A stretch of 64,000 bases of DNA, from NCBI RefSeq assembly GCF_001807485.1, contig NZ_KV789180.1, forward strand, positions 1 to 64,000, in the 5' to 3' direction. The position numbers were made by a program, and so were the translations under genes. The stretch comes from Corynebacterium sp. HMSC08A12 (GTDB lineage: Bacteria; Actinomycetota; Actinomycetes; Mycobacteriales; Mycobacteriaceae). Below the pieces are notes generated by a model. That model was not told the origin of the DNA. It ran no database searches and saw only the letters and a list, made by a program, of their open reading frames with translations. Position 1 is the first letter of the stretch; each line of letters opens with the position of its first letter. Below, piece by piece: positions 7,962 to 17,908 of this stretch.

Positions 7962-10900
7962 GTGTTCAGAGTCATCCGAGAATCCGCCCGGCGCCACCGG
8001 TGGTTATTCGCTGCCGTGGTGGTTTTCTCCGTACTCTTGCCCACCATTGAGCTGCTATTGCCGCTGCTCGCGGGCGCTTCCGTGGATGGCAGCACGCGCG
8101 CGATCGGGTTACTAGTGGCGGTTGCCTGCGCGCGTTTCGTTACGCAGGCGTTGCGGCGTTTCCTGTCTGGCACGTTCAGCGTGCGCACTCAGCACAGTCT
8201 GCGCACTCGGATGTTTGCGGCGATCCAGGCTGTCGACGAGAACGCAGCGCGGTCTTTCGGCACCGGCCAGGTGATCTCGCGCACCATCACGGACCTGACG
8301 AAGGTGCAGGGAATGGTCGCGATGCTCCCGCTGATGGCTTCCAGCATGCTGGAGCTGGTGCTGATCTTCGCCGTGGTGCTGTGGATCTCCCCGCCTATCG
8401 CCGGGATTGTCGCGGTGCAGATCCCACTTCTCTTCGCCGTGGCTTATGCCTCGCGTACAAAACTGTACGGCCCGTCCCTGGCTTCGCAGCGCCAGGCGGC
8501 GGTGGTTGCGGAGCAGGTTGAACGCACGGTGTCCGGTGTGCAGGTGATGAAGAGCTTCGCCCAGGAGCCACGCGAGATTGGCCGCTATCGGCGCGAATCC
8601 GCCCGGCAGTACGGCATTAACATGCGCGTGGGCAAGCTCAGCGCCATCTTCCAGCCCGCCCTTTCCGCCCTGCCGAACGTGGCGCTTGTGGCGGCGATTG
8701 CACTCGGTGGCTGGCTGGCCATGCGAGGGGCGATCAGCGTTGGTGACTTCCTGGCGGTCTCCACGTTCATCACCATGCTCGCCCGGCTAACTCGCATGGC
8801 TGCGGGGATGCTGGTCAATGTGCACGTCACCCAACCGTGTGCGGATCGCATTTTCGAGATTATTGACGCCCCGCCGCGCCCCACCGGCACCACTGCTGTG
8901 CGCGCCCCGATGGGGTTTGTAGGCAGCGTGCCGATCGCCCCGGGGCAACCCCCGATTCGACTGAGCATCGCACCGTCGAGCACGACGATCGTGGAGGGTC
9001 CGGTGGCTTCGGGGAAGACCCGCCTGGCGCACGCCTTGGCTGGCCTAAACACCCAGGATGCGGAGGAGATCCAGGTGGTTAATGCCACCGATGGCAGGCC
9101 GATTCCGCTGCTGGAGGTGCAAGAACCCGAGCGGCCAGCGCTGGTAATGGACGAGGCATTCCTCTACTCCGGGACGATTCGGGAGAACATTCTCCTCGGC
9201 TTTTCAGCCACGGACGCGGAAGTCTGGGAAGCCGCCCGGCTGGCCTGTGCCGATCGCTTCATCCGCGAGGCGGGCGGGTTGGATGCCGTCGTCGGCGAGC
9301 GGGGCATCACGCTTTCCGGTGGGCAACGCCAGCGCATCGCCATCGCGCGCGTGCTGTTACGAGCCCCGCACACGATAATCTTCGACGACGCTACCTCGGC
9401 CATCGACCAAGCCACCGAGGCCCAGATCCTGGCTAACCTCCGCACCGCGGTCTCCCGCCCCACGGTGATTTACATCAGCCACCGCGCGGACGGCGGCTTC
9501 CGCGATCCGGACCAGACGATTTCCCTGCCTGCTGCTCGGCCGGTAGCGCCGGCTGCAGAAATCCCTGCCACAGCCGAAACTTCCACTGTCTCTGACGGTG
9601 CCGCCGACCCCGCGGGCTATCCATCCGTGGAACCTCGAATCGCGGATCTTGACGACGGCGGAAGGTTCCGCCTGCGCACCCTGTTTGCCATGGTGCCCGG
9701 TCTCATCGCGGCGGTGGTCGTCACGCTGTTCCTCTCCTCCGCCGCCGACATCGCCCTGCCCACCTTTATCCGCCATGCCATCGACGGCGGAGTCGCGGAC
9801 AACGACATGGGGGCTCTGTGGATCACTTGTGGAGCCGCCCTACTCGTAGTGGCACTCTCCTGGGGCGCGCAGATCGCCAACACCGTGCTCACCACGCTGA
9901 CCGGCGAACGGCTGATTTTCACCCTGCGCAACCGGCTGTTCCGGCACATCACGGGGATGGATCTTCTGTGGTTCCACCGCCAGTCGAGTGGCAGGATCAT
10001 GACTCGCCTGACGACGGACATCGACTCTCTGTCCAACTTCCTGCAGTCTGGGCTTTCCCAAACAATCGTGTCCGCCACCCTGGCTTTAGGCATCCTCGGA
10101 ATGCTTATCGGCACTGACCTCACGCTGGCCGGGATAGTCGCGCTGTTCCTGCCAGTCATCGTGGTTGCCACGGTGGCGTTCCGCGTGATTTCCCGCCGCC
10201 TTTACACTCGAGCCAGAAGTCAGATCAGCCAGGTCAATGCCACGTTCCAGGAAGCCCTCATGGGACTCCCCACTGGCCAGGCCTTCGGCTATGGCGCTGC
10301 ACTGCAGACCCGCCTGGAAAACGAATCCCGCGAATACCTCCGCCTACGCACCCACTCGCAAACGGCGGTGAGTCTGTACTTCCCCGGCATTAACCTGCTC
10401 ACCCAGCTCGCGCAGGCTGCAATACTCAGTGCAGGCGGGGCCCTCATTGCCAATGGCCAGACCACGGAGGGCGCGCTAGTGGCATTCAGCCTCTACCTGA
10501 CGATGCTCTTCGGCCCGATCCAACAGCTTTCCCAGGTATTCGATCAGTTCCAGCAAGCCAGCGTGAGCGTCTCCCGAATCCGCGAACTGCTTAACGAACG
10601 CCCGGCCATCACCTCACCAGCCGACGCAGAGCTACCGGCCTTCGTGAAAGGCCCGGCGATTCGGTATGAGGGCGTCATATATAAATACAGCAACAATAAA
10701 CACGGCGAACACGGCGAACACAGTGAAACCGGCGAGCCAACCTTGGACATCGACCACACTTTCCGCGGCACCACGGCAGTGGTCGGCGCAACGGGCGCGG
10801 GCAAGAGCACTTTACTGCGGCTGGTGAACCGGTTCATGGATCCCACGGAAGGGGCAGTACTAGCAAACGGAACGGACATCCGAACCTTCGACGTGCGCGG

Positions 10901-11426
10901 CTGGCGGCGCTGTATCGGCACCGTGCCGCAGGAGCCACATCTGTTTGCCGGAACCGTGGCCGAGAACATCGCTTACGGCACAGACGACGCAAACCACACC
11001 AACCTGGCCGAGGTGCAGGCGGCAGTCGAGCGAATCGGCGGCGAGAGAATCCTGCAGACAATCCCCGGCGGGCTCAGCGCCCGCATCTCCCCCGGAACGA
11101 GCACACTCTCGGCCGGGCAAAAGCACATGATCGCGCTGGCGAGGGCGGAATACATCCGACCGGCAATCATGTTGCTGGACGAGGCGACGGCCAACATCAG
11201 CGACGAGGAGGAAGCTCAGATCGTCGAGGCGATCAACCGCGTGACCCGCAACCGCACCGCACTCATCGTCGCGCACCGGCTGCGCACCGCCGCCCGGGCC
11301 GACACAATCGTCGTAATGGATCACGGCCGTATCGTCGAAATTGGTGAATATAACAACTTACTACAAAACGGCGGACCATATGCCGAATTGTGGAATGCCG
11401 TCCCAAGGCCAACAACGGGTTTGTAG
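7962..11426 (+). CDS. Fused (full-length) ABC multidrug-type exporter
   Basis: About 1154 residues with two complete ABC exporter halves (TMD-NBD-TMD-NBD) in one chain. NBD1: Walker A GPVASGKT (about 344), signature LSGGQRQ (about 450), Walker B ending FDDATSA (about 471), where the usual catalytic Glu is Asp. NBD2: Walker A GATGAGKS (about 942), signature LSAGQ (about 1048), Walker B LLDEATA (about 1069) with an intact Glu. A charged low-complexity insert (HGEHGEHSETGE) precedes the core of NBD2. Each half begins with about six membrane segments. M. tuberculosis Rv0194 has the same fused plan, as I recall. Substrate unknown; drug or lipid export is an inference. A TTG at 7932 would add 10 residues. 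Confidence 0.92.
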   Translation: MFRVIRESARRHRWLFAAVVVFSVLLPTIELLLPLLAGASVDGSTRAIGLLVAVACARFVTQALRRFLSGTFSVRTQHSLRTRMFAAIQAVDENAARSFGTGQVISRTITDLTKVQGMVAMLPLMASSMLELVLIFAVVLWISPPIAGIVAVQIPLLFAVAYASRTKLYGPSLASQRQAAVVAEQVERTVSGVQVMKSFAQEPREIGRYRRESARQYGINMRVGKLSAIFQPALSALPNVALVAAIALGGWLAMRGAISVGDFLAVSTFITMLARLTRMAAGMLVNVHVTQPCADRIFEIIDAPPRPTGTTAVRAPMGFVGSVPIAPGQPPIRLSIAPSSTTIVEGPVASGKTRLAHALAGLNTQDAEEIQVVNATDGRPIPLLEVQEPERPALVMDEAFLYSGTIRENILLGFSATDAEVWEAARLACADRFIREAGGLDAVVGERGITLSGGQRQRIAIARVLLRAPHTIIFDDATSAIDQATEAQILANLRTAVSRPTVIYISHRADGGFRDPDQTISLPAARPVAPAAEIPATAETSTVSDGAADPAGYPSVEPRIADLDDGGRFRLRTLFAMVPGLIAAVVVTLFLSSAADIALPTFIRHAIDGGVADNDMGALWITCGAALLVVALSWGAQIANTVLTTLTGERLIFTLRNRLFRHITGMDLLWFHRQSSGRIMTRLTTDIDSLSNFLQSGLSQTIVSATLALGILGMLIGTDLTLAGIVALFLPVIVVATVAFRVISRRLYTRARSQISQVNATFQEALMGLPTGQAFGYGAALQTRLENESREYLRLRTHSQTAVSLYFPGINLLTQLAQAAILSAGGALIANGQTTEGALVAFSLYLTMLFGPIQQLSQVFDQFQQASVSVSRIRELLNERPAITSPADAELPAFVKGPAIRYEGVIYKYSNNKHGEHGEHSETGEPTLDIDHTFRGTTAVVGATGAGKSTLLRLVNRFMDPTEGAVLANGTDIRTFDVRGWRRCIGTVPQEPHLFAGTVAENIAYGTDDANHTNLAEVQAAVERIGGERILQTIPGGLSARISPGTSTLSAGQKHMIALARAEYIRPAIMLLDEATANISDEEEAQIVEAINRVTRNRTALIVAHRLRTAARADTIVVMDHGRIVEIGEYNNLLQNGGPYAELWNAVPRPTTGL

Positions 11427-11479
11427 TAGGGTGGAACGACGAGACTTAAAGTCATAAAGGAAAGAGGCGAGGACCTGCT

Positions 11480-14400
11480 GTGAGCAGCGCAAATTTCGGT
11501 CAAAACGAGTGGCTGGTCGATTTGATGTACCAGCAGTACAAGGAAGACCCAAAGTCTGTCGACGCTGAATGGCGCGACTACTTTGAGAAAAATTCCTCTC
11601 CGGTAAGTCCGTCGGGCAACACCCAGGCTGCGGCGGGCGACGGAGCACAGAAGACCACGGGCGGCCAAAGCTCCACTAAGAACACCGTTACCCCCAACCG
11701 GGATACGACGGCGGGTGGCAAGCAGCCTAAGGGTTCTGCATCCCAGAACCAGGACAGCAGCGTTAAGCCCACCCCGAAGCGCACCGCCCCGCCTGCTCCG
11801 AAGCAGCCGGTGGAGGCACCGGAGCCCGGCGAGTTCCCCATTAGGGGCGCCGCAAGGGCCGTAGTTAAGAACATGGACGCTTCCCTGGAAATCCCGACGG
11901 CTACGTCCGTGCGCGATATGCCGGCGAAGCTGATGTTCGAAAACCGTGCGATGGTCAACGAGACCCTGCGTGCGCGCGGTGGCGGCAAGATTAGCTTTAC
12001 TCACATCATCGGTTACGCCCTGGTGCAGGCCGTCAAGGCCCACCCGGATATGAACAACTCCTACGAGGTTGTAGACGGCAAGCCGACCCTCGTTACCCCG
12101 GAGCACATCAACCTGGGTCTGGCCATCGACATGGTGGGCAAGAACGGTCAGCGTTCCCTGGTGGTTGCTGCCATCAAGGAAGCCGAGAAGATGTCCTTCG
12201 GCGAGTTCATCGAGAAGTACGAGGACGTTGTTCACCGCGGCCGCGAAGGCAAGCTGACGATGGACGACTTCACCGGCGTGACCATCTCCCTGACCAACCC
12301 GGGTGGCATCGGCACTCGCCACTCCGTGCCGCGCCTGACCAAGGGCCAGGGCGCCATCATCGGCGTGGGCTCCATGGACTACCCCGCCGAGTTCGCGGGC
12401 GCATCCGAGGATCGCCTGGGCGAGATGGGCATCGGCAAGCTGGTGACCATCACCTCCACCTACGACCACCGCATCATCCAGGGTGCGGAATCCGGCGAGT
12501 TCCTGCGCACCATGAGCCGCCTGCTGATCAACGACGAGTTCTGGGACGAGATCTTCCACGCCATGCGCGTGCCCTACGCCCCGACCCGTTGGAGCCAGGA
12601 CCTGCCGAACATCGGCGTGGATAAGTCCACCCGTGTGATGCAGCTGATCGAGGCCTACCGCTCCCGCGGCCACCTGATCGCCAACATCAACCCGCTGCAG
12701 TGGACGCAGCCGGGTCTGCCGATCCCAGATCACTCCGACCTGGACATCGAGTCCCACGGCCTGACCCTTTGGGACTTCGACCGCACCTTCCACGTCGGTG
12801 GTTTCGCAGGCCGCGAGACCATGACGCTGCGCGAGGTTCTTGCCCACCTGCGCAAGGCCTACACCCTGAAGGTTGGCTCGGAGTACACCCACATTCTGGA
12901 CGCCGAAGAGCGCACCTGGCTGCAGGATCGCATCGAGGCTGGCCAGGAGGAATTCAGCCCGGCACAGCAGAAGTACATCCTGCAGAAGTTGAACTCCGCC
13001 GAGGCTTTCGAGAACTTCCTGCAAACCAAGTACGTCGGCCAGAAGCGCTTCTCCCTGGAGGGCGCCGAGACCCTGATCCCGATGATGGATGCCGCTATCG
13101 ACCGCGCTGCCGACGCAGCTCTGGACGAGGTCATCATTGGTATGCCGCACCGTGGCCGCCTGAACGTGCTGGCCAACATTGTGGGCAAGCCCTACGCACA
13201 GATCTTCACCGAGTTCGAGGGCAACATCGACCCGGGCGCCGCTGGCGGTTCCGGCGACGTGAAGTACCACCTGGGCCAAGAGGGCCACTACCACCAGATG
13301 TTCGGCGACAACGAGATCGACATCTACCTGGCAGCCAACCCCTCCCACCTGGAGGCCGTGAACCCGGTCATGGAGGGCATCGCCCGCGCCAAGCAGGATC
13401 AGCTGCACGAGAAGCACACCGTCATGCCGCTGCTGTTGCACGGCGACGCTGCCTTCGCCGGCCTGGGCATTGTGCAGGAGACCATCAACCTGGCTCGTCT
13501 GGAGGCCTACGAGGTCGGCGGTACCGTTCACATCATCGTGAACAACCAGATCGGCTTCACCACCACCCCAGATGCCGGTCGTTCCACCCACTACGCCACC
13601 GACCTGGCGAAGGGCTTCGACAGCCCGGTATTCCACGTCAACGGCGACGACCCAGAGGCAGTCGTATGGGTGGCACACCTGGCTGTGGATTACCGCAACC
13701 GCTTCGGCAAGGACGTATTCATCGACCTGGTTACCTACCGCCGTCGCGGCCACAACGAGGCCGACGATCCGTCGATGACCCAGCCGCTGATGTACAAGCT
13801 GATTGGTGAGACGAAGAGCTCCCGCGATCAATACACCGAGACCCTGCTGGGCCGCGGCGACCTGACCGAGGAAGACATCGAGCGCGTCCAGCGCGACTTC
13901 CACGAGCAGCTGGAGACCGTGTTCACCCAGGTACGCGAGGCCGAGAAGGGTGCCAAGCCGAAGGAGCAGAGCGGCATTACCGGCTCCCAGGAGCTGCCGC
14001 GTGGCCTGGATACCTCTGTGGATCGCGAGCTCATCGAGCACATTGGTGACCTGTTTGCCGATGTTCCTGATCACATCACCCCGCACCCGCGCGTAAAGCC
14101 GGTGATCAAGCGCCGCAAGGAAATGTCCCGCAACGGCAAGATCGACTGGGGCTTCGCCGAGCTGCTGGCCTTCGGCTCTCTGGTTGACGGTGGCAAGCTC
14201 GTGCGCCTGGTTGGTGAGGATTCCCTGCGCGGTACCTTCACCCAGCGCCACGCCATCCTCTTCGACCACGACGACCACGACCGCTACAGCCCGCTGGAGG
14301 AGCTCGCACGCGAGTCCGGTAAGGGCGGCGGCTTCGAGGCTTACAACTCCGCTCTGACCGAGTACGCGGGCATGGGCTTCGAGTACGGCTACTCCGTGGG

Positions 14401-15175
14401 TAACCCGGATGCCCTGGTGGCTTGGGAGGCACAGTTCGGCGACTTTGCCAACGGCGCCCAGACCATCATCGACGAATACGTCTCCTCCGGCGAGGCCAAG
14501 TGGGGCCAGGTTTCCTCCCTGGTTCTGCTGCTGCCACACGGCTACGAGGGCCAGGGTCCGGACCACTCCTCCGCCCGCATCGAGCGTTTCCTGCAGATGT
14601 CCGCTGAGGGCTCCTGGACCATCGCCCAGCCGTCCACCCCGGCGAACTACTTCCACCTGCTGCGCCGCCACGCTCTGGGCTCCCTGAAGCGTCCACTGGT
14701 CGTCTTCACCCCGAAGTCGATGCTGCGCAACAAGATGGCTGTCTCCTCCGTGGAGGACTTCACCGAGGTGAAGAAGTTCCAGTCTGTGATCGACGATCCG
14801 AACCAGAACGGTAAGAACGAGAACGTCAAGACCGTCCTGATGTGCTCGGGCAAGATCTACTGGGATCTGGAGAAGAAGCGTCAGGCAGATGGCCGCGACG
14901 ATGTCGCCATCGTCCGCGTGGAGATGCTGCACCCGATTCCGTTCAACCGCATCAAGGATGCGCTGGATAACTACCCGAACGCAGAGGTGCGCTGGGTTCA
15001 GGACGAGCCGGCCAACCAGGGCCCGTGGCCGTTCCTGGCTCTGCAGCTGCCGGAGCACATCCCGGGTATCAAGATGAAGCGCGTTTCCCGCCGTGCACAG
15101 TCCTCCACCGCAACCGGTGTTGCGAAGGTACACCAGCTGGAGCAGAAGCAGCTGCTGGAGGAAGCTTTCGAGTAA
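11480..15175 (+). CDS. odhA: 2-oxoglutarate dehydrogenase E1 with fused succinyltransferase (E2) domain
   Basis: 1231 residues. The corynebacterial/mycobacterial OdhA (Kgd) combines an N-terminal E1 leader helix, a linker rich in Pro/Lys/Ser (about 40-115), an E2 catalytic domain with the DHRIIQG motif (about 328), then the thiamine-diphosphate E1 (GMPHRGRLN near 554, GDAAFAG near 654, NNQIGFTT near 687). No lipoyl domain is present; in this group OdhA works inside a hybrid complex that uses the E2 of pyruvate dehydrogenase (family knowledge), and it is inhibited by the FHA protein OdhI. GTG start with an AGGAAAGAGG-like Shine-Dalgarno. The codon choice is strongly biased, as for a highly expressed TCA-cycle gene. 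A strong terminator follows. Confidence 0.98.
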   Translation: MSSANFGQNEWLVDLMYQQYKEDPKSVDAEWRDYFEKNSSPVSPSGNTQAAAGDGAQKTTGGQSSTKNTVTPNRDTTAGGKQPKGSASQNQDSSVKPTPKRTAPPAPKQPVEAPEPGEFPIRGAARAVVKNMDASLEIPTATSVRDMPAKLMFENRAMVNETLRARGGGKISFTHIIGYALVQAVKAHPDMNNSYEVVDGKPTLVTPEHINLGLAIDMVGKNGQRSLVVAAIKEAEKMSFGEFIEKYEDVVHRGREGKLTMDDFTGVTISLTNPGGIGTRHSVPRLTKGQGAIIGVGSMDYPAEFAGASEDRLGEMGIGKLVTITSTYDHRIIQGAESGEFLRTMSRLLINDEFWDEIFHAMRVPYAPTRWSQDLPNIGVDKSTRVMQLIEAYRSRGHLIANINPLQWTQPGLPIPDHSDLDIESHGLTLWDFDRTFHVGGFAGRETMTLREVLAHLRKAYTLKVGSEYTHILDAEERTWLQDRIEAGQEEFSPAQQKYILQKLNSAEAFENFLQTKYVGQKRFSLEGAETLIPMMDAAIDRAADAALDEVIIGMPHRGRLNVLANIVGKPYAQIFTEFEGNIDPGAAGGSGDVKYHLGQEGHYHQMFGDNEIDIYLAANPSHLEAVNPVMEGIARAKQDQLHEKHTVMPLLLHGDAAFAGLGIVQETINLARLEAYEVGGTVHIIVNNQIGFTTTPDAGRSTHYATDLAKGFDSPVFHVNGDDPEAVVWVAHLAVDYRNRFGKDVFIDLVTYRRRGHNEADDPSMTQPLMYKLIGETKSSRDQYTETLLGRGDLTEEDIERVQRDFHEQLETVFTQVREAEKGAKPKEQSGITGSQELPRGLDTSVDRELIEHIGDLFADVPDHITPHPRVKPVIKRRKEMSRNGKIDWGFAELLAFGSLVDGGKLVRLVGEDSLRGTFTQRHAILFDHDDHDRYSPLEELARESGKGGGFEAYNSALTEYAGMGFEYGYSVGNPDALVAWEAQFGDFANGAQTIIDEYVSSGEAKWGQVSSLVLLLPHGYEGQGPDHSSARIERFLQMSAEGSWTIAQPSTPANYFHLLRRHALGSLKRPLVVFTPKSMLRNKMAVSSVEDFTEVKKFQSVIDDPNQNGKNENVKTVLMCSGKIYWDLEKKRQADGRDDVAIVRVEMLHPIPFNRIKDALDNYPNAEVRWVQDEPANQGPWPFLALQLPEHIPGIKMKRVSRRAQSSTATGVAKVHQLEQKQLLEEAFE

Positions 15176-15223
15176 AGCGCTCCCCCGTCAGGCGTTAGCC
15201 CCGCGCTAGCGCCCAAGCGAGGT

Positions 15224-15267
15224 AAAAGCCCGCCATGAACCTCCAAGGTTCATGTGGCGGGCTTTTT
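15224..15267 (+). terminator. Intrinsic terminator of odhA
   Basis: A long hairpin pairs AAAAGCCCGCC...TGAACCT with AGGTTCA...GGCGGGCTTTTT around a tiny loop. The stem ends in a T-run. Because the left arm starts with an A-run it may work in both directions, serving also the leftward lipoprotein gene that ends at 15273. Confidence 0.9.
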
Positions 15268-15272
15268 CGTGT

Positions 15273-15878
15273 TTAGGCCCCGAGCATCTCCATCGACGTC
15301 CCCGTCGCAACGGAGTTCAACTGCCGGAGCTCGTCGCGCCCGATCACCCGCTTCGCGTATAGCACCACTGCGTCCTGCCGCAGCGAAGTATCCGAGCAGG
15401 GGGTGGCTACCCCGGGCAAAGTCGCTCCAACCTCCTGCGGAAGGGAGCTCAGCAGCTCGTCGTAGACGAGGTACTTCTCATCCACCTCTTCCCCACTGCC
15501 ATCTTCCCCGCTGTGGGCCTTCTTCAGTTCCTGCCGCAGTTCCATTGCCCGGTTGCGGTCCAGCAGTTCCAGCAGTTCGCCCGTACAGCCGAAGGTAACG
15601 TTAATTTCCCCGGTGCGTAGCTGCCGTACTCGCAGGTCCGCCGGTACAGGCTGGCGCTCTCCCTTACGATCCTCACCGTTGAGCTCCCGCACCAGGTAGC
15701 GCGCGAAAGCATCGGCGTAGCGCTCGGGCATCGGTGCATCGCCCACTGGCTTCTCCGGCACCCCAATCAGGAAGGGCTCGGGCTGTTCTTCAGCACAGGC
15801 CGTCAGGCCGCCGATGGCTGCCAGGCAGGTTGCTGTCGCGATTATTGACGCCACGTTTCGCCCGCCCAGCATTCGCAT
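15273..15878 (-). CDS. Putative lipoprotein of unknown function
   Basis: 201 residues. The N-terminus is a lipoprotein signal: basic start, hydrophobic core, lipobox LTAC with lipidated Cys28. The mature part is polar, contains two further Cys residues that may form a disulfide (FGCTG and ATPCSD), and includes an acidic segment. No enzyme motif is seen. It is convergent with odhA and divergent from the MgtE_N gene. It is probably anchored on the outer face of the cytoplasmic membrane. Confidence 0.8.
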   Translation of the reverse strand: MRMLGGRNVASIIATATCLAAIGGLTACAEEQPEPFLIGVPEKPVGDAPMPERYADAFARYLVRELNGEDRKGERQPVPADLRVRQLRTGEINVTFGCTGELLELLDRNRAMELRQELKKAHSGEDGSGEEVDEKYLVYDELLSSLPQEVGATLPGVATPCSDTSLRQDAVVLYAKRVIGRDELRQLNSVATGTSMEMLGA

Positions 15879-15973
15879 CTCTATCTTGCCCCTTTGTTCG
15901 CCGTACGCTATCCACGCGCCTACTAACTCGCCACATTCTACCCCGTGGTGGCTATGAAGTAACCTAAGTACCC

Positions 15974-17299
15974 ATGAGTACTAGTCGTGTTTATGCAGGA
16001 CGTTTGGCCGGCCTTGTTGTGCTGGGGCCGGATGGCGAGTCCGTCGGCCGTGTCCGCGATGTCGTCATCACCATCCACGGCGACAATGCGACTGCCCTGG
16101 GCTTAGTGGTGGAGATTGCGAATAAGCGCAAGATTTTCCTCCCGATGCTCCGCATCGCAACAATCACCGGCACGGACATCACCACCACGTCCAGTTCGGT
16201 GAACCTGCGCCCCTTTAAGTCTCGCTCTGCAGAGCTGACGATCTTCGAGGACCTCATCGGTTCGAAGGTGCACACGGACGATCCAGGGCACGAGGAGCTG
16301 CATGGCAAGGTCGTGGAGATCACGGACGTGGAGCTCACTCGCAGCCGTCGCCGCGAGTGGAAGATCCGCAATCTGGCCGTGACTCAGCGAAGCCGTTTGG
16401 GCCGCAAGACGTCAATCGACGTCATCCCGATCGAGCACATCCAGGGTCTCCACGCCTCGGGCACGGGCGCGGTGAACCAGGATGCGGAGCTGATCGCCTC
16501 GTTCCAGCAGATGCGCAACGCCGACGTGGCGAACGCCCTGGTGGAGATGGACGATGCGCGACGCAACAAGATCGCTTCCGAGCTGGACGATGAGCGTCTG
16601 GCGGATGTGCTGGCCGAGATGCCGGACGACGATCAGGCGGAGATTCTTGAACATCTGAACATCGAACGCGCTGCGGACGTCCTGGAGGAGATGGATCCGG
16701 ACGATGCCGCCGATATTCTGGCCGAGCTGCCGGAGGACACCTCGGACGTCCTGCTGGAGCTGATGGATCCCGAGGAGTCGGAGCCCGTCCGTCGTCTCAT
16801 GGACTTCTCGCCCGAAACTGTGGGTGCGTTGATGACGCCCGAGCCGATCATTTTGACGCCCCAAGCCACCGTCGCCGAAGCTCTCGCCCACGCGCGCAAT
16901 CCAGAGCTGCCGACTTCCCTGTCTTCCCTAATCTTTGTTGTACGGCCTCCCCAAGCCACCCCGACAGGCAAGTACCTGGGCTGTGTCCACCTGCAGAAGT
17001 TGCTGCGGGAACCCCCGTCCTCCCTGATCGGCGGCATCCTAGATCTGGAGCTGCCGGCGTTGTTCGCCGAAGACAGCCAGGAGACCGCGGCGCGTTACTT
17101 TGCGACATACAACCTGGTGTGCGGCCCGGTGCTGGATCACGACCAGCACCTGCTGGGGGCCGTGAGCGTCGATGACCTGCTGGACCACATGCTGCCGGAG
17201 GACTGGCGTGAGGAAGACTGGCGTGTGGATTCCCCAGCAGCGTCGGCGACGTCAACACCGTCAGCAACACCGGCCAACTCAGAAGTGAAGGAGGTATAG
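15974..17299 (+). CDS. MgtE N-domain / CBS protein without a transport channel
   Basis: 441 residues, all predicted soluble. The first 90 residues look like a PRC-barrel-like beta domain (YAGRLAGLVVLGPDGESVGR). A second strand-rich part follows, then the superhelical MgtE_N repeat (about 165-275, with repeated EMDxDDAADILAEL-type units), then a CBS-domain pair starting at VGALMTPEP (about 280-415). In true MgtE these domains are the cytoplasmic magnesium sensor of a membrane channel, which is absent here. It is followed 7 nt later by a DUF1003 membrane protein, its likely partner. The C-terminal Ser/Ala/Thr tail is low complexity. Function in Mg homeostasis is inference. Confidence 0.88.
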   Translation: MSTSRVYAGRLAGLVVLGPDGESVGRVRDVVITIHGDNATALGLVVEIANKRKIFLPMLRIATITGTDITTTSSSVNLRPFKSRSAELTIFEDLIGSKVHTDDPGHEELHGKVVEITDVELTRSRRREWKIRNLAVTQRSRLGRKTSIDVIPIEHIQGLHASGTGAVNQDAELIASFQQMRNADVANALVEMDDARRNKIASELDDERLADVLAEMPDDDQAEILEHLNIERAADVLEEMDPDDAADILAELPEDTSDVLLELMDPEESEPVRRLMDFSPETVGALMTPEPIILTPQATVAEALAHARNPELPTSLSSLIFVVRPPQATPTGKYLGCVHLQKLLREPPSSLIGGILDLELPALFAEDSQETAARYFATYNLVCGPVLDHDQHLLGAVSVDDLLDHMLPEDWREEDWRVDSPAASATSTPSATPANSEVKEV

Positions 17300-17306
17300 G
17301 CACACT

Positions 17307-17843
17307 ATGGCTCGCAAGTTTTCCCGCGCGGATCTCGATACCCCAACCGATGCCACGCGCCAGAAGAAGAAGTTCAACCTGGATGGCGATGGAGTGGGCC
17401 GGGTAGCCGAGAACATCGCCCGCTTTCTGGGAACCGGCAAGTACCTCTTCTATCAGACCGTCATCGTGGTCGCCTGGATCGCCCTGAACCTGGGCGGCAT
17501 GTGGTGGAACTGGGATCCCTACCCGTTCATTCTGCTGAACCTCGCCTTCTCCACCCAGGCGGCTTACGCCGCGCCGCTGATCCTGTTGGCGCAGAACCGC
17601 CAGGATGACCGCGACCGCGTCAGCCTGGATGAGGACCGTCGGCGCGCCGCGGAGACCAAGGCCGATACGGAGTTCCTGGCCCGCGAGGTCGCCAGCGTGC
17701 GCATTGCGGTGGGCGAGACCGTCACGCGCGATTATCTGCGCCGCGAGCTGGAGGAACTCAACGACATCCTGCAGCGCATCGACGACAAGATCGACGACTC
17801 CCGCCGCGATGAAGAAGCCCGCGGGGATGCGCGCGAGGACTAA
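17307..17843 (+). CDS. DUF1003 membrane protein
   Basis: 178 residues with two membrane segments close together (about 52-70 and 75-95), separated by the short Trp/Pro-rich turn that marks DUF1003 (WWNWDPYPFILLN). The C-terminal 70 residues are highly charged and predicted to be a cytoplasmic coiled coil. The gene starts 7 nt after the MgtE_N/CBS gene, so both are almost certainly cotranscribed. The family has no settled function. The pairing suggests that DUF1003 supplies the membrane part for the soluble sensor. Confidence 0.88.
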   Translation: MARKFSRADLDTPTDATRQKKKFNLDGDGVGRVAENIARFLGTGKYLFYQTVIVVAWIALNLGGMWWNWDPYPFILLNLAFSTQAAYAAPLILLAQNRQDDRDRVSLDEDRRRAAETKADTEFLAREVASVRIAVGETVTRDYLRRELEELNDILQRIDDKIDDSRRDEEARGDARED

Positions 17844-17908
17844 CCCCGGCACCCGCAGGCGAGGCCAAATTAGCGTCTCGCCGGTCGTTCGATAGACTTA
17901 AACCCATC

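Noticed and set aside
11321..15133. 1270-codon open frame antisense to odhA
   Set aside because: It mirrors the strong codon bias of odhA on the opposite strand; its translation is low-complexity (Val, Leu, Gly, His, Gln) with no known motif.
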